Part shown: positions 36,917 through 47,220 of the stretch, in pieces
Layout: the number at the start of each line of letters is the position of its first letter
How positions within the stretch are numbered: position 1 is the first letter of the stretch
Assembly: GCA_003666385.1 (NCBI GenBank)
Contig: QPIN01000052.1
Span: forward strand, 1 to 54,723
Length of the DNA: 54,723 bases
Direction: 5' to 3'
From: Methylococcales symbiont of Hymedesmia sp. n. MRB-2018
GTDB taxonomy: Bacteria; Pseudomonadota; Gammaproteobacteria; Methylococcales; Methylomonadaceae
Program-made: the position numbers and the translations under genes
Notes under the pieces: model-generated
What the model was told of the DNA's origin: nothing
What the model saw: the letters and a program-made list of their open reading frames with translations, nothing else
Database searches by the model: none

Positions 36917-39271
36917 GTGCCTACAAAAACTTTCATAAAATCGACATTAAAATGGATTTTTATCCTTTTTTCTTTATCACTCTGCCTAATAATTATTGCC
37001 TATTTCTTTATTTCTGACCTTAAACAAGAACTACCTGACATCCAACAACTGCATAATGTTGAATACCAAACACCTTTATCCATTTATAGTTATGACAAGC
37101 TTCTACTCGCCCAGTTTGGAGAGAAAAAAAGAATCCCTATTCATATTAAAGAGGTACCTCAACAACTCATTAATGCATTTCTTGCCGCTGAAGACGATAG
37201 GTTTTATTCACACCCTGGTGTAGATTACCGAGGCCTTATTCGTGCTACATTTCAATTATTATGGACCGGCAAAAAGAAACAGGGAGGTAGTACGATTACT
37301 ATGCAAGTCACACGAAATTTTCTGTTGACCAGAGAAAAGACTTATATTAGAAAAATCAAAGAAATCATTTTATCCTTACAAATTGAACGGGAATATTCAA
37401 AAGACCAGATTCTGGAATTGTACCTAAACAAAATTTATTTAGGTCATCGCTCATACGGTGTAGCTGCTGCTGCATCTACCTACTATGACAAGACTCTAAG
37501 AGATCTTAATCTTGCCCAGTTAGCCATGATTGCTGGCTTACCTAAAGCCCCCTCATCTTACAATCCAATCAGCAATCCCGAAAGAGCCTTACAACGTAGA
37601 AATTATGTTTTAAGAAGAATGCTTAAACTAGGCTACATCGATCAGGCAGAATTTGACATTGCCTTCAACAGTCCTGTTACTGCAACACTGCATTCAAACC
37701 AACTCGATGCACCCGCACCTTATATTGCAGAAATGGTTCGCCAAGAGATCGTTGAACAGTACGGTGAAAAAGCATTTAGCTTGGGTCTAAAAGTCTTCAC
37801 TACAATTAATAGCACAATGCAAGCAACAGCAACTCATGCTATTCAGTCTGCCTTGCATAATTACGACCAGCGTCATGGCTACCGCTTCTTACCGCATGCT
37901 AATAAAATTTCGACTGAGCTTAAAACATCAGACTTTACAACAATTGCTGACACACAATCAGCGCATATCGTAGAAATAAATGATGACATTGCCACTGCCA
38001 GCCTAGCAGACAAATCACTCATTGAAATACCTTTTGAGCAAATTAAATGGGCAAGAACATTTAAATCACAAAATTATATGGGGCCAAAATTAAAATCCAT
38101 TAATGATGTCTTAAAAGTAAATGACTTGGTGAGAGTTAGACAGCTTAAAGACAGCAGATGGAGTTTAGCCCAAATACCCAATACCGAGGCTGCCTTTGTC
38201 GCATTAAATTCAAATGATGGTGCTATCCTGGCTTTGTCAGGTGGCTTTGACTTTTTTCACAACAAATACAACCGCGTCATTCAGTCTAAGCGACAACCTG
38301 GCTCAGGCTTCAAGCCTATAATCTATACAACAGCTCTTGAGAATGGATTTACTGCAGCCAGCCTCATCAATGATGCACCTGTCGTTATTGACGACCCTTC
38401 ACAGATAAATGCATGGAGACCCGAAAATTACAGTAAAAAATTCTTTGGTATGACTCCGCTAAGAACTGCTTTACGAAAATCAAGAAATCTTATTTCTATA
38501 CGCTTGCTACGAGAGCTTGGTATTAAAAAGGTGACTGATACTGCCCTTCGTTTTGGTTTCAAACAAGAACAATTACCCAAAGGTCTTTCATTGGCATTAG
38601 GTAGTGGATATGCAAGTCCACTGCAAATGGCGACTTTTTTTTCCGTATTCGCTAACGGTGGATTTCTTATTGAACCTTACTTTATTGATCGTATTGAAGA
38701 CAATAAGGGTAAAGTCTTATTTCAAGCAACGCCTAAAATAGCCTGTCCAAGCTGTGAAGATTCATCAATTGGAGATGTGCACTATGCTTCACGTATTATT
38801 TCACCACAAATTAATTTCTTGATGAATTCATTGTTAAGAGATGTCGTACAAAGAGGAACAGCAACCAAAGCAAAGGTATTGGGTCGAACAGATCTAGCGG
38901 GGAAAACGGGCACAACGAACGAGCAAAGAGATGCCTGGTTCAATGGCTTTAGTTCAGGCATAGCGGCTTCTGCCTGGCTAGGGTTTGATACATCAAAACC
39001 TTTAGGAAGAAATGAAACTGGCGGGAAAGCGGCTCTTCCTATCTGGATTGATTTCATGAAAACAGCTTTAAAGGATAAACCCGAGCAAAGTCTGGTAATA
39101 CCAGCAGGTATAGAAAAAGTTTATATTGATCCAAAAACAGGAAAACTAGCACAAACAGACAGTCATGGAATTTGGGAGTATTTTAGAAATGAAAACAGCC
39201 CATCAGAGTATTCTTATTTAGATGTTAATGCAGAAGAACTAGAAGAAACCGATGAAGATAGCTTGTTCTAA
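36917..39271 (+). CDS. mrcA: Bifunctional penicillin-binding protein 1A
   Basis: This is a class A PBP that polymerises and cross-links peptidoglycan. An N-terminal membrane segment (about residues 12-32) is followed by the glycosyltransferase domain (AAEDDRFYSHPGVDYRG, GGSTITMQ), an OB-like insert, and the transpeptidase domain with SGFK, SRN and KTGTT. The length is 784 residues. The start is GTG with a modest ribosome binding site (ACGGA). The usual divergent partner pilM is 6 kb away. A family B repeat begins directly after the stop codon. Confidence 0.95.
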   Translation: MPTKTFIKSTLKWIFILFSLSLCLIIIAYFFISDLKQELPDIQQLHNVEYQTPLSIYSYDKLLLAQFGEKKRIPIHIKEVPQQLINAFLAAEDDRFYSHPGVDYRGLIRATFQLLWTGKKKQGGSTITMQVTRNFLLTREKTYIRKIKEIILSLQIEREYSKDQILELYLNKIYLGHRSYGVAAAASTYYDKTLRDLNLAQLAMIAGLPKAPSSYNPISNPERALQRRNYVLRRMLKLGYIDQAEFDIAFNSPVTATLHSNQLDAPAPYIAEMVRQEIVEQYGEKAFSLGLKVFTTINSTMQATATHAIQSALHNYDQRHGYRFLPHANKISTELKTSDFTTIADTQSAHIVEINDDIATASLADKSLIEIPFEQIKWARTFKSQNYMGPKLKSINDVLKVNDLVRVRQLKDSRWSLAQIPNTEAAFVALNSNDGAILALSGGFDFFHNKYNRVIQSKRQPGSGFKPIIYTTALENGFTAASLINDAPVVIDDPSQINAWRPENYSKKFFGMTPLRTALRKSRNLISIRLLRELGIKKVTDTALRFGFKQEQLPKGLSLALGSGYASPLQMATFFSVFANGGFLIEPYFIDRIEDNKGKVLFQATPKIACPSCEDSSIGDVHYASRIISPQINFLMNSLLRDVVQRGTATKAKVLGRTDLAGKTGTTNEQRDAWFNGFSSGIAASAWLGFDTSKPLGRNETGGKAALPIWIDFMKTALKDKPEQSLVIPAGIEKVYIDPKTGKLAQTDSHGIWEYFRNENSPSEYSYLDVNAEELEETDEDSLF

Positions 39272-39272
39272 T

Positions 39273-39429
39273 GTAACTACTCAGCATACTCCGTAACTGC
39301 TTAGATTGCCCTCTGTTCTATTCAAGATCAAGGCGTTCAAGAGCAAGACGAAAGCACGGAGTTTACAGGTGTAAATGCACACTTTCAACGCGGCTATTGG
39401 ACAAAATAGAGGGTAAGCTGAGTAGTTAC
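39273..39429 (+). mobile_element. MITE-like palindromic repeat, family B, copy 4
   Basis: This is a 157-bp copy with perfect 13-bp terminal inverted repeats. It fills the whole gap between the converging mrcA and gltA genes, starting one base past one stop codon and ending 9 bp from the other. It is the only hairpin available there and may act as the terminator for both. Confidence 0.87.
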
Positions 39430-39438
39430 TCGACTTCT

Positions 39439-40746
39439 TTATCTGTCTAGCACTGGTTTATAATCGCGAACATCATAACCCGTGTATATTTGACGAGGTC
39501 TGCCTATACGCTGACTAGGCTCAGACATCATTTCCAACCAATGTGAAACCCAGCCTGCTGTTCTAGCAATCACAAACATCACAGTAAACATATCTTCTGG
39601 TATTTTTAATGCTTTATAAATAATACCTGAGTAAAAATCTACATTTGGATACAGTTTTTTCTCAATAAAATATTCATCTTTCAAAGCAAACTCTTCCAAT
39701 GCTAACATCAGATCAAACAAAGGATCATCGCTAGGAAACTTTTCTAAAACTTCATAACAGGTTTCACGAGTAATAGTCGCTCTTGGGTCAAAATTTTTGT
39801 ATACGCGATGACCAAAACCCATCAACCTGAATGGATCATTTTTATCTTTCGCTTTGGCAATAAACTCTGGAATTCTATCAACCGTACCAATTTCTGCCAA
39901 CATACTTAAAACAGCTTCATTGGCACCGCCATGAGCCGGTCCCCACAAAGCAGAAATACCTGCAGCAACACATGCATAAGGATTAGCCCCCGTACTACTC
40001 GCAAGCCTTACCGTTGATGTACTGGCATTTTGCTCATGATCTGCATGTAAAATAAACAATAAATTCAATGCCTTGACAGCAACGGGATCAATGTAATTAT
40101 TTTCATCAATATATTGTTGTCCCGGTAATGAAAACATCATATTCATAAAGTTTTCACAATAATCTAAATCCAGACGAGGATAAATAAAAGGCCACCCCAC
40201 TGAGTGTCGATGACTTGCTGCTGCGATGGTGGGTACTTTTGCCACCATACGCATGGCAGAAATACGCCGATGCTCAGGATCATTCATATCTAGCTCGCTA
40301 TGATAGAATGCAGATAAAGATCCCATCACACCTACCATCATAGACATGGGATGCGCATCATAATGAAAGCCATTGAAAAATACTCTCAAGGCTTCATGAA
40401 TCATTGAATGCTGTTTTATTTCACTGGCAAATGAAAATAATTCATTTTCTCTAGGTAGCTCACCGTTCATCAATAAATAAACAACCTCAAGAAATGAACT
40501 GTTTTTTGCTAATTGCTCTATAGGGTAGCCTCGATACAGTAAAACGCCTTTATCCCCATCAATATAGGTAATGGCACTTTTGCAACTTGCCGTAGACATA
40601 AAGCCTTGGTCAAAAGTAAAGGTACCGATCTCCTTATTTAAGGAGCCTATATCCACTGCAGGTGTCCCAACAGTGCCATATTCCAATGGAAGGTCAACCT
40701 CTTTCCCCGTTTTGTTATTTCTAATTGTTACTGTATCTTTAACCAT
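39439..40746 (-). CDS. gltA: Citrate synthase
   Basis: This type II (hexameric, NADH-sensitive class) citrate synthase condenses acetyl-CoA and oxaloacetate. The active-site segments are [13 protein letters not shown] and [15 protein letters not shown], with the catalytic Asp in [16 protein letters not shown]. The length is 435 residues, typical of the long gram-negative form. Confidence 0.96.
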   Translation of the reverse strand: MVKDTVTIRNNKTGKEVDLPLEYGTVGTPAVDIGSLNKEIGTFTFDQGFMSTASCKSAITYIDGDKGVLLYRGYPIEQLAKNSSFLEVVYLLMNGELPRENELFSFASEIKQHSMIHEALRVFFNGFHYDAHPMSMMVGVMGSLSAFYHSELDMNDPEHRRISAMRMVAKVPTIAAASHRHSVGWPFIYPRLDLDYCENFMNMMFSLPGQQYIDENNYIDPVAVKALNLLFILHADHEQNASTSTVRLASSTGANPYACVAAGISALWGPAHGGANEAVLSMLAEIGTVDRIPEFIAKAKDKNDPFRLMGFGHRVYKNFDPRATITRETCYEVLEKFPSDDPLFDLMLALEEFALKDEYFIEKKLYPNVDFYSGIIYKALKIPEDMFTVMFVIARTAGWVSHWLEMMSEPSQRIGRPRQIYTGYDVRDYKPVLDR

Positions 40747-40799
40747 GCTAGCATCCTTTACTTTAGGAACTTACCAACCATAGAAATTGAAAAGTCAGC

Positions 40800-41000
40800 T
40801 TATTTACCAAATCTCTTACGAAACTTATCAACACGACCTGCTGTATCTACCACTCTTTGCTTGCCCGTGTAAAAAGGATGACATGAAGAGCAAACCTCCA
40901 CATTTAAGTCTTCAGTTAATACTGATCCCGTCTCAAATTTATTGCCACAGCCACATGTTACAGTAATTTGTTTATATTCAGGATGAATTTCTGCTTTCAT
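40800..41000 (-). CDS. rpmE: 50S ribosomal protein L31, zinc-binding form
   Basis: L31 has 66 residues. The four zinc ligands C16, C18, C37 and C40 are all present, so this is the zinc-containing paralogue, not the zinc-free one used under zinc starvation. It is divergent from xthA with a 94-bp shared promoter region. Confidence 0.96.
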   Translation of the reverse strand: MKAEIHPEYKQITVTCGCGNKFETGSVLTEDLNVEVCSSCHPFYTGKQRVVDTAGRVDKFRKRFGK

Positions 41001-41094
41001 TTTGATTCCAAACTGCCTTAATTAAGGGAGCATATATTTTAGAGAGCTGAGTATAATACGATTTACTCAACAATTCTGCAATATTCAATTTAAT

Positions 41095-41883
41095 ATGCGT
41101 ATTATTTCACTGAATGCCAATGGCATTAGAGCGGCTGAACGAAAAGGCTTTTTCTTATGGATGGCAGAACAAAATGCTGACCTTATTTGCATACAGGAAA
41201 CAAAGGCACAGACCGAGCAATTAAAGGCTAAAGCCTTTTGGCCAGAAGGATATCATTGTTATTATCATGATGCAGAAAAAAAAGGCTATAGCGGTGTCGC
41301 ACTCTATTGCCGACAAAAACCAGAAAACGTCATTATTGGTATGGGTAATAATGAGTTTGACAGTGAAGGGCGATATATTGAAGCTATTTTTAGCGGTTTA
41401 AGCGTGATTTCCTTATATATGCCATCAGGCTCTGCAAAAGAAGAACGACAACAAGTCAAGTATCGCTGCATGGATCATATAATGAGCAAACTTAAAACCA
41501 TGAAATCCAGCGAGCAGGATACAATTATCTGTGGAGACTGGAATATTGCCCATAAAAATGAAGATATTCGCAACTGGAAAGGCAATCAAAAAAATTCAGG
41601 TTTTTTACCAGAAGAACGTGCCTGGCTAGATACTTTATTTGATGATGTCGGTTTTGTGGATGCATTTCGTGAGCTAGATCAACAAGACCACCAATACACT
41701 TGGTGGTCAAATCGCGGACAAGCTCGCGCCAACAATGTCGGGTGGCGAATTGACTATCAAATATTATCCCCAAACTTCAAAAATAAAGCTAACATTGTAT
41801 CCACAGAAATATACAGAGACCAGAGCTTTTCTGATCATGCCCCACTAATTATTGATTATGATTACATAATGCCAACAACATGA
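41095..41883 (+). CDS. xthA: Exodeoxyribonuclease III
   Basis: This is an AP endonuclease and 3'-5' exonuclease of the base-excision repair pathway. Motifs LNANGIRAAERKG, CIQETKAQ, CGDWNIAHKNEDIRNWKGN, NNVGWRIDY and SDHAPLI of the endonuclease/exonuclease/phosphatase fold are clear. The length is 262 residues. It overlaps ampG by 4 bp (ATGA). TATAAT at about 41053-41058 could be its -10 box. Confidence 0.94.
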   Translation: MRIISLNANGIRAAERKGFFLWMAEQNADLICIQETKAQTEQLKAKAFWPEGYHCYYHDAEKKGYSGVALYCRQKPENVIIGMGNNEFDSEGRYIEAIFSGLSVISLYMPSGSAKEERQQVKYRCMDHIMSKLKTMKSSEQDTIICGDWNIAHKNEDIRNWKGNQKNSGFLPEERAWLDTLFDDVGFVDAFRELDQQDHQYTWWSNRGQARANNVGWRIDYQILSPNFKNKANIVSTEIYRDQSFSDHAPLIIDYDYIMPTT

Positions 41884-43430
41884 GTATTACCAACCCAGAA
41901 AAAAGCTTATTGACTACATTAACCGCATTCTCCCATCCCAGAGTCGTTACCATGCTTTTTCTGGGTATTTCAGCAGGCATACCTCTACTTTTGATTTTTT
42001 CCTCCCTCAGCCTATGGCTCCGAGAAGCAGGAATACAACGAGAAGCTGTCACTTATTTTAGCTGGGCTGCACTGGGTTATTCTTTCAAATTTGTTTGGGC
42101 GCCTTTAGTCGACAAAATGCCCTTACCCCTATTAAGCAAACTTTTAGGCAGACGACGTGCGTGGTTATTATTATCACAAATAATGATTATACTTTCTATA
42201 GTAGCCATGGCATTCATTGACCCTGCCAAGGACACTTTGACATTAATGGCATGGGCCGCTGTATGCTTAGGTTTCTCATCGGCAACACAAGATATAGTCA
42301 TTGATGCTTATCGTATCGAATCAGCCGACAGTAATCTTCAAGCATTAATGTCATCCAGCTATATAGCCGGCTATCGAATAGGCATGCTACTAGCGGGTGC
42401 TGGCACATTATTTTTGGCCAGCTATTTTGGCTCCACAACAGAAACTTATGACTACCACGCATGGCAATCAAGCTACCTACTCATCAGTGGCTTTATGCTC
42501 ATTGGTGTTATAACTACTTTAACGGTTGCAGAACCCCCTCAAGCAATCGGTAATAGTCTAAATACCCACAAAGACCATCTTGGTTTTTTATTCCTTTTTA
42601 TCGCATTAGTTTCTGCCTTTATCGCTTGTTTTTATTACAGCACCGAACTGGCTGAAAAAGCTAAATTAATAGTAAGCACACTAATTTCTAACAAGCCGTT
42701 AGTAGGGTTCATTATTGAACTTTTCCGGCTAGCTTTAGCATTAATCATCGCTAGCATTATCGGAAAATGTGTCATTCTTTCTGGAATTGTCAAACAGCAA
42801 ATAGCAGTTCAAACTTATATGGTGCCGATTCAGGACTTCTTTCAACGATACGGCTACCTCCTTGCATGGCTTTTATTAGCTTTAATTGGCTTATACCGTA
42901 TTTCAGATATTGTACTTGGTGTTATTTCCAATGTTTTTTATCAAGACTTGGGCTTTAGCAAACCTGAAATTGCCAGTGTAGTAAAAAGTTTTGGTTTAGC
43001 AATGACGATTACCGGAGGCTTTCTAGGAGGACTATTGGCAGTTCGATTCGGGGTCATGCGCATTCTCTTCCTAGGCGCACTACTCTCGGCCTTAACTAAT
43101 TTACTTTTTATGGTGCTGGCTCAGGCAGGGCATGATATGTTTATGCTTTACCTTGTTATTTCAGCCGATAACCTTTCTGCTGGCTTAGCCAGTGCAGCCT
43201 TTATTGCATTTTTATCGAGCCTGACCAATATCTCATTCACCGCCGTGCAATATGCCATTTTCAGCTCATTAATGACACTTCTTCCTAAAATATTAGGCGG
43301 CTACTCTGGCACGCTTGTCGAAACACTCGGCTATTCACAATTCTTTTTAATAACAGCAATCATGGGGATTCCCGTATTACTACTAATTATTTTGGCAGAA
43401 AAATATTTTCAGCTTGGCACTAAACTCTAA
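41880..43430 (+). CDS. ampG: AmpG-type muropeptide MFS permease
   Basis: This is an inner-membrane transporter with 12-14 membrane segments. It belongs to the AmpG branch of the major facilitator family, which imports anhydro-muropeptides for cell-wall recycling. The N-terminal GISAGIPLLLIFSSLSLWLREAGI and SFKFVWAPLVDKMPLP are family-typical, as is IRRAW-like GRRRAWLLLSQI. The length is 516 residues. It is translationally coupled to xthA. With mltD and mrcA in the window it fits cell-wall turnover. Confidence 0.88.
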   Translation: MSITNPEKSLLTTLTAFSHPRVVTMLFLGISAGIPLLLIFSSLSLWLREAGIQREAVTYFSWAALGYSFKFVWAPLVDKMPLPLLSKLLGRRRAWLLLSQIMIILSIVAMAFIDPAKDTLTLMAWAAVCLGFSSATQDIVIDAYRIESADSNLQALMSSSYIAGYRIGMLLAGAGTLFLASYFGSTTETYDYHAWQSSYLLISGFMLIGVITTLTVAEPPQAIGNSLNTHKDHLGFLFLFIALVSAFIACFYYSTELAEKAKLIVSTLISNKPLVGFIIELFRLALALIIASIIGKCVILSGIVKQQIAVQTYMVPIQDFFQRYGYLLAWLLLALIGLYRISDIVLGVISNVFYQDLGFSKPEIASVVKSFGLAMTITGGFLGGLLAVRFGVMRILFLGALLSALTNLLFMVLAQAGHDMFMLYLVISADNLSAGLASAAFIAFLSSLTNISFTAVQYAIFSSLMTLLPKILGGYSGTLVETLGYSQFFLITAIMGIPVLLLIILAEKYFQLGTKL

Positions 43431-43475
43431 AAACAGAATTAAACAATCACCCTGTCTACTTTTCTTGATGCCAAT

Positions 43476-43517
43476 AAAAAAGCATCTTTCAGAGCCAGCA
43501 GAAAGATGCTTTTTTTA
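43476..43517. terminator. Bidirectional intrinsic terminator between ampG and nhaD
   Basis: A perfect 15-bp stem (AAAAAAGCATCTTTC pairing with GAAAGATGCTTTTTT) encloses a 10-nt loop and is followed by further T. The A-tract on the other arm gives a T-tract on the opposite strand, so it can end both converging transcripts. Confidence 0.9.
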
Positions 43518-43563
43518 ACGCTATATAGAGAGCTAAGCCAAAGGGTTAGCTCCAACGCATCAA

Positions 43564-44973
43564 CTATCCATTAATCAAATAATGAACCACAATACTGGCA
43601 AAATAACCCAAGGCAATCACCGGTGTCCATTTAATATGACTAAAGAAAGTATATCTATGGTTTGATTGACCCATTAAAGCAACGCCTGCCGCAGAACCAA
43701 CTGACAACAATGAACCACCCGTACCTGCAGTCAGAGTAACCAGCATCCATTGATACAAATCCATATCAAGATTCATATTAAGCACCGCAAACATCACCGG
43801 TATATTGTCAACAATGGCAGATATTATACCCACTAGAATGTTAGCAGTTGTATCTCCCAAACCATCGTACATTGCAGATGAAATCAGTTCTAAATAACCA
43901 ATATAACCTAAACCACCTACCGCAAAAACAACACCAAAGAAGAAGAACAATGTATCCCACTCTGCATCGCGTACTTTATTAAATATATCAAACGATTCAT
44001 TTTGATATAGCTTATTAATACTAAAACCATAAATCATTAATATTGATAGACCAGTCATCATGCCCATAAATGGGGGCAAATGAAAAAACTGTTTAAAACT
44101 AACTGCCAATACAATAGTCAATGCAAACAAAACACAAACTTGCATGCCTCCAGGTTTAAGATAAACTTGCTCTTCATCTGTGGCTGTTGGTTGAGCGTTG
44201 GGTAAAGCCATATACATAAACGTAGCAGGAATCACATAGTTAACAACAGAGGGAATAAACAATTCAAAAAAATCAAAAAAATCAGCATATCCTGCCTGCC
44301 AAACCATTAAAGTGGTAATATCACCAAAAGGACTAAAAGCTCCCCCAGCATTAGCAGCAACCACCAGATTAACCAAACCTATAGCAACAAATTTATCATT
44401 TCCCTTACCCACAGCCAGCACAACTGCACCTACCAACAATGCAGAGGTTAAATTATCAGCCACTGATGATAAAAAGAAAGTGATGATGCCTGTTACCCAA
44501 AACAATTGTTTATAACTAAATTGTTTTCTTATCATCCAAGAGCGCAAAACCTCAAACACATTACGTTCTGCCATCGCGTTAATGTAGGTCATCGCAACCA
44601 GCAAAAACAGCATCAACGCAGCATATTCCGCTAAATTATATTCAAAGGCTTCGTGCAATTGCTCTACTGAAACACCCTTCTCAGCAGCTAAAATAGCAGC
44701 ATGTGCCCAAATAATACCCGCCGCTAGAATTACGGGTTTGGATTTGCGCAAACCAGTAAATTCTTCAGCCATGACAAAGCCGTATGCGATAATGAAAATC
44801 AGAACGGTGTAAATTCCTCTTTCTGTCCCAGTGAGACCTAAATTTTTAAAATCCTCATCGTATACCTCGGCCATTGCCAGTTCAGGCACCAATAAAAAGC
44901 CTAAAAAAATCAAAATCAAACCTAACAAAATGACCCCCAATAAATAATAAATACAAGATAAAAAATTTTTCAA
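43564..44973 (-). CDS. nhaD: Na+/H+ antiporter NhaD
   Basis: NhaD is a membrane antiporter exporting Na+ in exchange for protons. It has about twelve membrane segments with the NhaD-type motifs SSVADNLTSALLVGAVVLAVG and NAGGAFSPFGDITTLMVWQAG, and SAIVDNIPVMFAVLNM in the second half. The length is 469 residues. The start is TTG with AAGG 5 nt before it. NhaD is common in marine, haloalkaliphilic and pathogenic gammaproteobacteria, so it hints at a saline or alkaline habitat. Confidence 0.92.
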   Translation of the reverse strand: MKNFLSCIYYLLGVILLGLILIFLGFLLVPELAMAEVYDEDFKNLGLTGTERGIYTVLIFIIAYGFVMAEEFTGLRKSKPVILAAGIIWAHAAILAAEKGVSVEQLHEAFEYNLAEYAALMLFLLVAMTYINAMAERNVFEVLRSWMIRKQFSYKQLFWVTGIITFFLSSVADNLTSALLVGAVVLAVGKGNDKFVAIGLVNLVVAANAGGAFSPFGDITTLMVWQAGYADFFDFFELFIPSVVNYVIPATFMYMALPNAQPTATDEEQVYLKPGGMQVCVLFALTIVLAVSFKQFFHLPPFMGMMTGLSILMIYGFSINKLYQNESFDIFNKVRDAEWDTLFFFFGVVFAVGGLGYIGYLELISSAMYDGLGDTTANILVGIISAIVDNIPVMFAVLNMNLDMDLYQWMLVTLTAGTGGSLLSVGSAAGVALMGQSNHRYTFFSHIKWTPVIALGYFASIVVHYLING

Positions 44974-45067
44974 TAGTACCTTATATAATAATCTTTGTCA
45001 TTTAAAGCGTCTCAGTATATTATTGTCAGACTTGCTTTAATAGTTTATAGATAGCATAGAAACCATA

Positions 45068-46711
45068 ATGTATCAGTACACTGAAACAGACCAGACCTTG
45101 ATTGATGAACGGGTTAATCAATATAAAAGACAAACCAAACGCTATTTACAAGGCGAAATCGGTGAAGATGAATTCCGTGCATTGCGCTTAATGAATGGAC
45201 TTTATATCCAGACCCATGCACCCATGCTACGCGTTGCTGGCCCTTATGGCTTAATCTCCTCCAAACAATTGCGTATGCTTGCTCATATTTCAAGGAAATA
45301 TGATAAATGCTACGCTCACATAACAACCCGCCAAAACATCCAGTTTAACTGGCCTGAACTAGAAAATGTCCCAGACATTCTAGCCGATTTGGCTAGCGTA
45401 CAAATGCACGCGATTCAAACCAGTGGTAACTGCCTGAGAAATACAACAACAGACCCACTTGCTGGTGTCTGCATAGATGAAATAGAAGACCCTCGCCCAT
45501 ACTGTGAAATCATTCGTCAGTGGACTATATTGCATCCTGAGTTTGCCTATTTACCACGCAAATTTAAAATTGCTGTCAGCGGCTCTGAGCAAGATAGAGC
45601 AGCCACTCAATTTCATGATATAGGTCTTTACTTAGTCAAAAATGAAACGGGAAAAACTGGTTTTAAAGTCCTAGTTGGCGGAGGACTGGGACGCACACCC
45701 ATTATCGGCAAAATAATTCGTCCTTTCCTAGAAAAACAACATTTACTTTCTTATCTGGAGGCCATTCTTCGTGTTTATAATCTAAAAGGCCGACGAGACA
45801 ACAAATACAAGTCTAGGATAAAAATACTGGTTCGAGAAAGCGGTATAGAACAAATGAGCAAATGGGTTGAAACTGAATGGTTACAAATCAAAGATGGAAT
45901 GGAAGTCAGCGAAGATCGCATTAGCAGTATACAAGCTGAGTTTAAGCCACCTTTGTATGAAACCCTAGCAAAACAAGATGCTGGTTTTGAATCCAGCAAA
46001 ACTGAAAGCTCTGCCTTTAATACTTGGATAAACTTAAATACGGTAACACACAAAATATCTGCTTATCGCGCTGTGTATGTATCTTTAAAAGCCTCTAACT
46101 CACCTCCTGGTGATATTACTGACAAACAACTGGATGCAGTCGCTGAACTTGCCGACCAATACAGCTTTGGAGAAATCAGAACAACACATCGACAAAACCT
46201 GGTACTTGCTGATGTCAAACAAGCGGATCTATTTGCCCTTTGGCAAAAACTAGATAGGCTATCACTTGCCACGCCAAATATTGGCACTGCCACTGATATG
46301 ATTTGCTGCCCCGGACTTGATTTCTGTGCATTAGCAAATGCAGGATCTATTGGTATTGCCAAAGAAATCAACGAAGCCCTTGACGACATTGACTATCTTC
46401 ACGATATTGGTGAATTAAAAATTAATATGTCTGGATGCATGAATGGTTGCGCACATCAAAGCGTGGGACATATTGGTATTCTAGGAGTCGATAAAAAAGG
46501 CGTTGAATGGTATCAGGTCACCCTAGGCGGATCATCCGAAAACGATGCGGCGCTTGGTAAAAGACTTGGACCAGCGATTGCGAAAAATAAAATTACACAG
46601 ACCATAGAAACCATTTTGGGCGTTTATATAAAACAACGCCAGGATAATGAAATATTTTTAGATACGGTAAATCGTATCGGTGTAAGCCCATTTAAAGAAG
46701 CGGTATATTAA
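45068..46711 (+). CDS. cysI: Sirohaem nitrite/sulfite reductase
   Basis: This sirohaem and 4Fe-4S enzyme has 547 residues. Two ferredoxin-like half-domains and the cluster motif are present: CPGLDFC (about 414-420) and CMNGC (about 456-460). N-terminal TRQNIQFNW is the family signature. Together with the DUF934 gene it matches the assimilatory sulfite reductase pair of pseudomonads, where no CysJ flavoprotein is encoded alongside. A ferredoxin may donate electrons. A role in nitrite reduction cannot be excluded from sequence. Confidence 0.85.
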   Translation: MYQYTETDQTLIDERVNQYKRQTKRYLQGEIGEDEFRALRLMNGLYIQTHAPMLRVAGPYGLISSKQLRMLAHISRKYDKCYAHITTRQNIQFNWPELENVPDILADLASVQMHAIQTSGNCLRNTTTDPLAGVCIDEIEDPRPYCEIIRQWTILHPEFAYLPRKFKIAVSGSEQDRAATQFHDIGLYLVKNETGKTGFKVLVGGGLGRTPIIGKIIRPFLEKQHLLSYLEAILRVYNLKGRRDNKYKSRIKILVRESGIEQMSKWVETEWLQIKDGMEVSEDRISSIQAEFKPPLYETLAKQDAGFESSKTESSAFNTWINLNTVTHKISAYRAVYVSLKASNSPPGDITDKQLDAVAELADQYSFGEIRTTHRQNLVLADVKQADLFALWQKLDRLSLATPNIGTATDMICCPGLDFCALANAGSIGIAKEINEALDDIDYLHDIGELKINMSGCMNGCAHQSVGHIGILGVDKKGVEWYQVTLGGSSENDAALGKRLGPAIAKNKITQTIETILGVYIKQRQDNEIFLDTVNRIGVSPFKEAVY

Positions 46712-46715
46712 GACC

Positions 46716-47168
46716 ATGAAAATAATTAAAGACAAAAAAATTATTGAAGACAACTGGTCTCACATCACGGATGATGATGCTATTAGCCTAGGGAATATTA
46801 CTATTTCACTCTCACGTTGGAATGATGAAAAATCATCGCTGAGTAGCCATACTGGAAAAATAGGCATTAGACTGGCACCCTCTGACATCATTGAAGATAT
46901 ATCAGACGACTTAAATAAAATCAGTCTAATTGGACTTGAATTTCCTGCATTTACTGATGGCAGATCATTCTCTCATGCCCGCTTGTTACGCAGTAGATAT
47001 GATTTTAAAGATGAAATAAGAGCCATGGGTAACTTTATGCCTGACCAAGTTTTTTACTTGTCCCGAGTCGGTGTCAATGCCTTTCAACTGAATAATAGTG
47101 ACCAACTTGAAGCCGCATTATCAACCATGAATGACTTTACTGTTCAATATCAAGCGTCTACTAGCTAG
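46716..47168 (+). CDS. DUF934 family protein linked to sulfite reductase
   Basis: This 150-residue protein has the DUF934 core: LAPSDIIEDISDDLNKISLIGLEFPAFTDGRSFSHARLLRSRYDFK...GNFMPDQVFYLSRVGVNAFQL. Family members nearly always follow a CysI-type reductase and are thought to help it work, but no activity is known. It begins 4 bp after the cysI stop. Confidence 0.88.
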   Translation: MKIIKDKKIIEDNWSHITDDDAISLGNITISLSRWNDEKSSLSSHTGKIGIRLAPSDIIEDISDDLNKISLIGLEFPAFTDGRSFSHARLLRSRYDFKDEIRAMGNFMPDQVFYLSRVGVNAFQLNNSDQLEAALSTMNDFTVQYQASTS

Positions 47169-47220
47169 CTAAGGTAACGTGCAATAAATAAACACTCGGC
47201 TTGTGGGTTGTCTAACCTTT

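Noticed and set aside
29213-39429. The repeated intergenic elements read as a CRISPR array.
   Set aside because: Copies are kilobases apart, about 157 bp long, palindromic, and not separated by uniform spacers. No cas gene is present.
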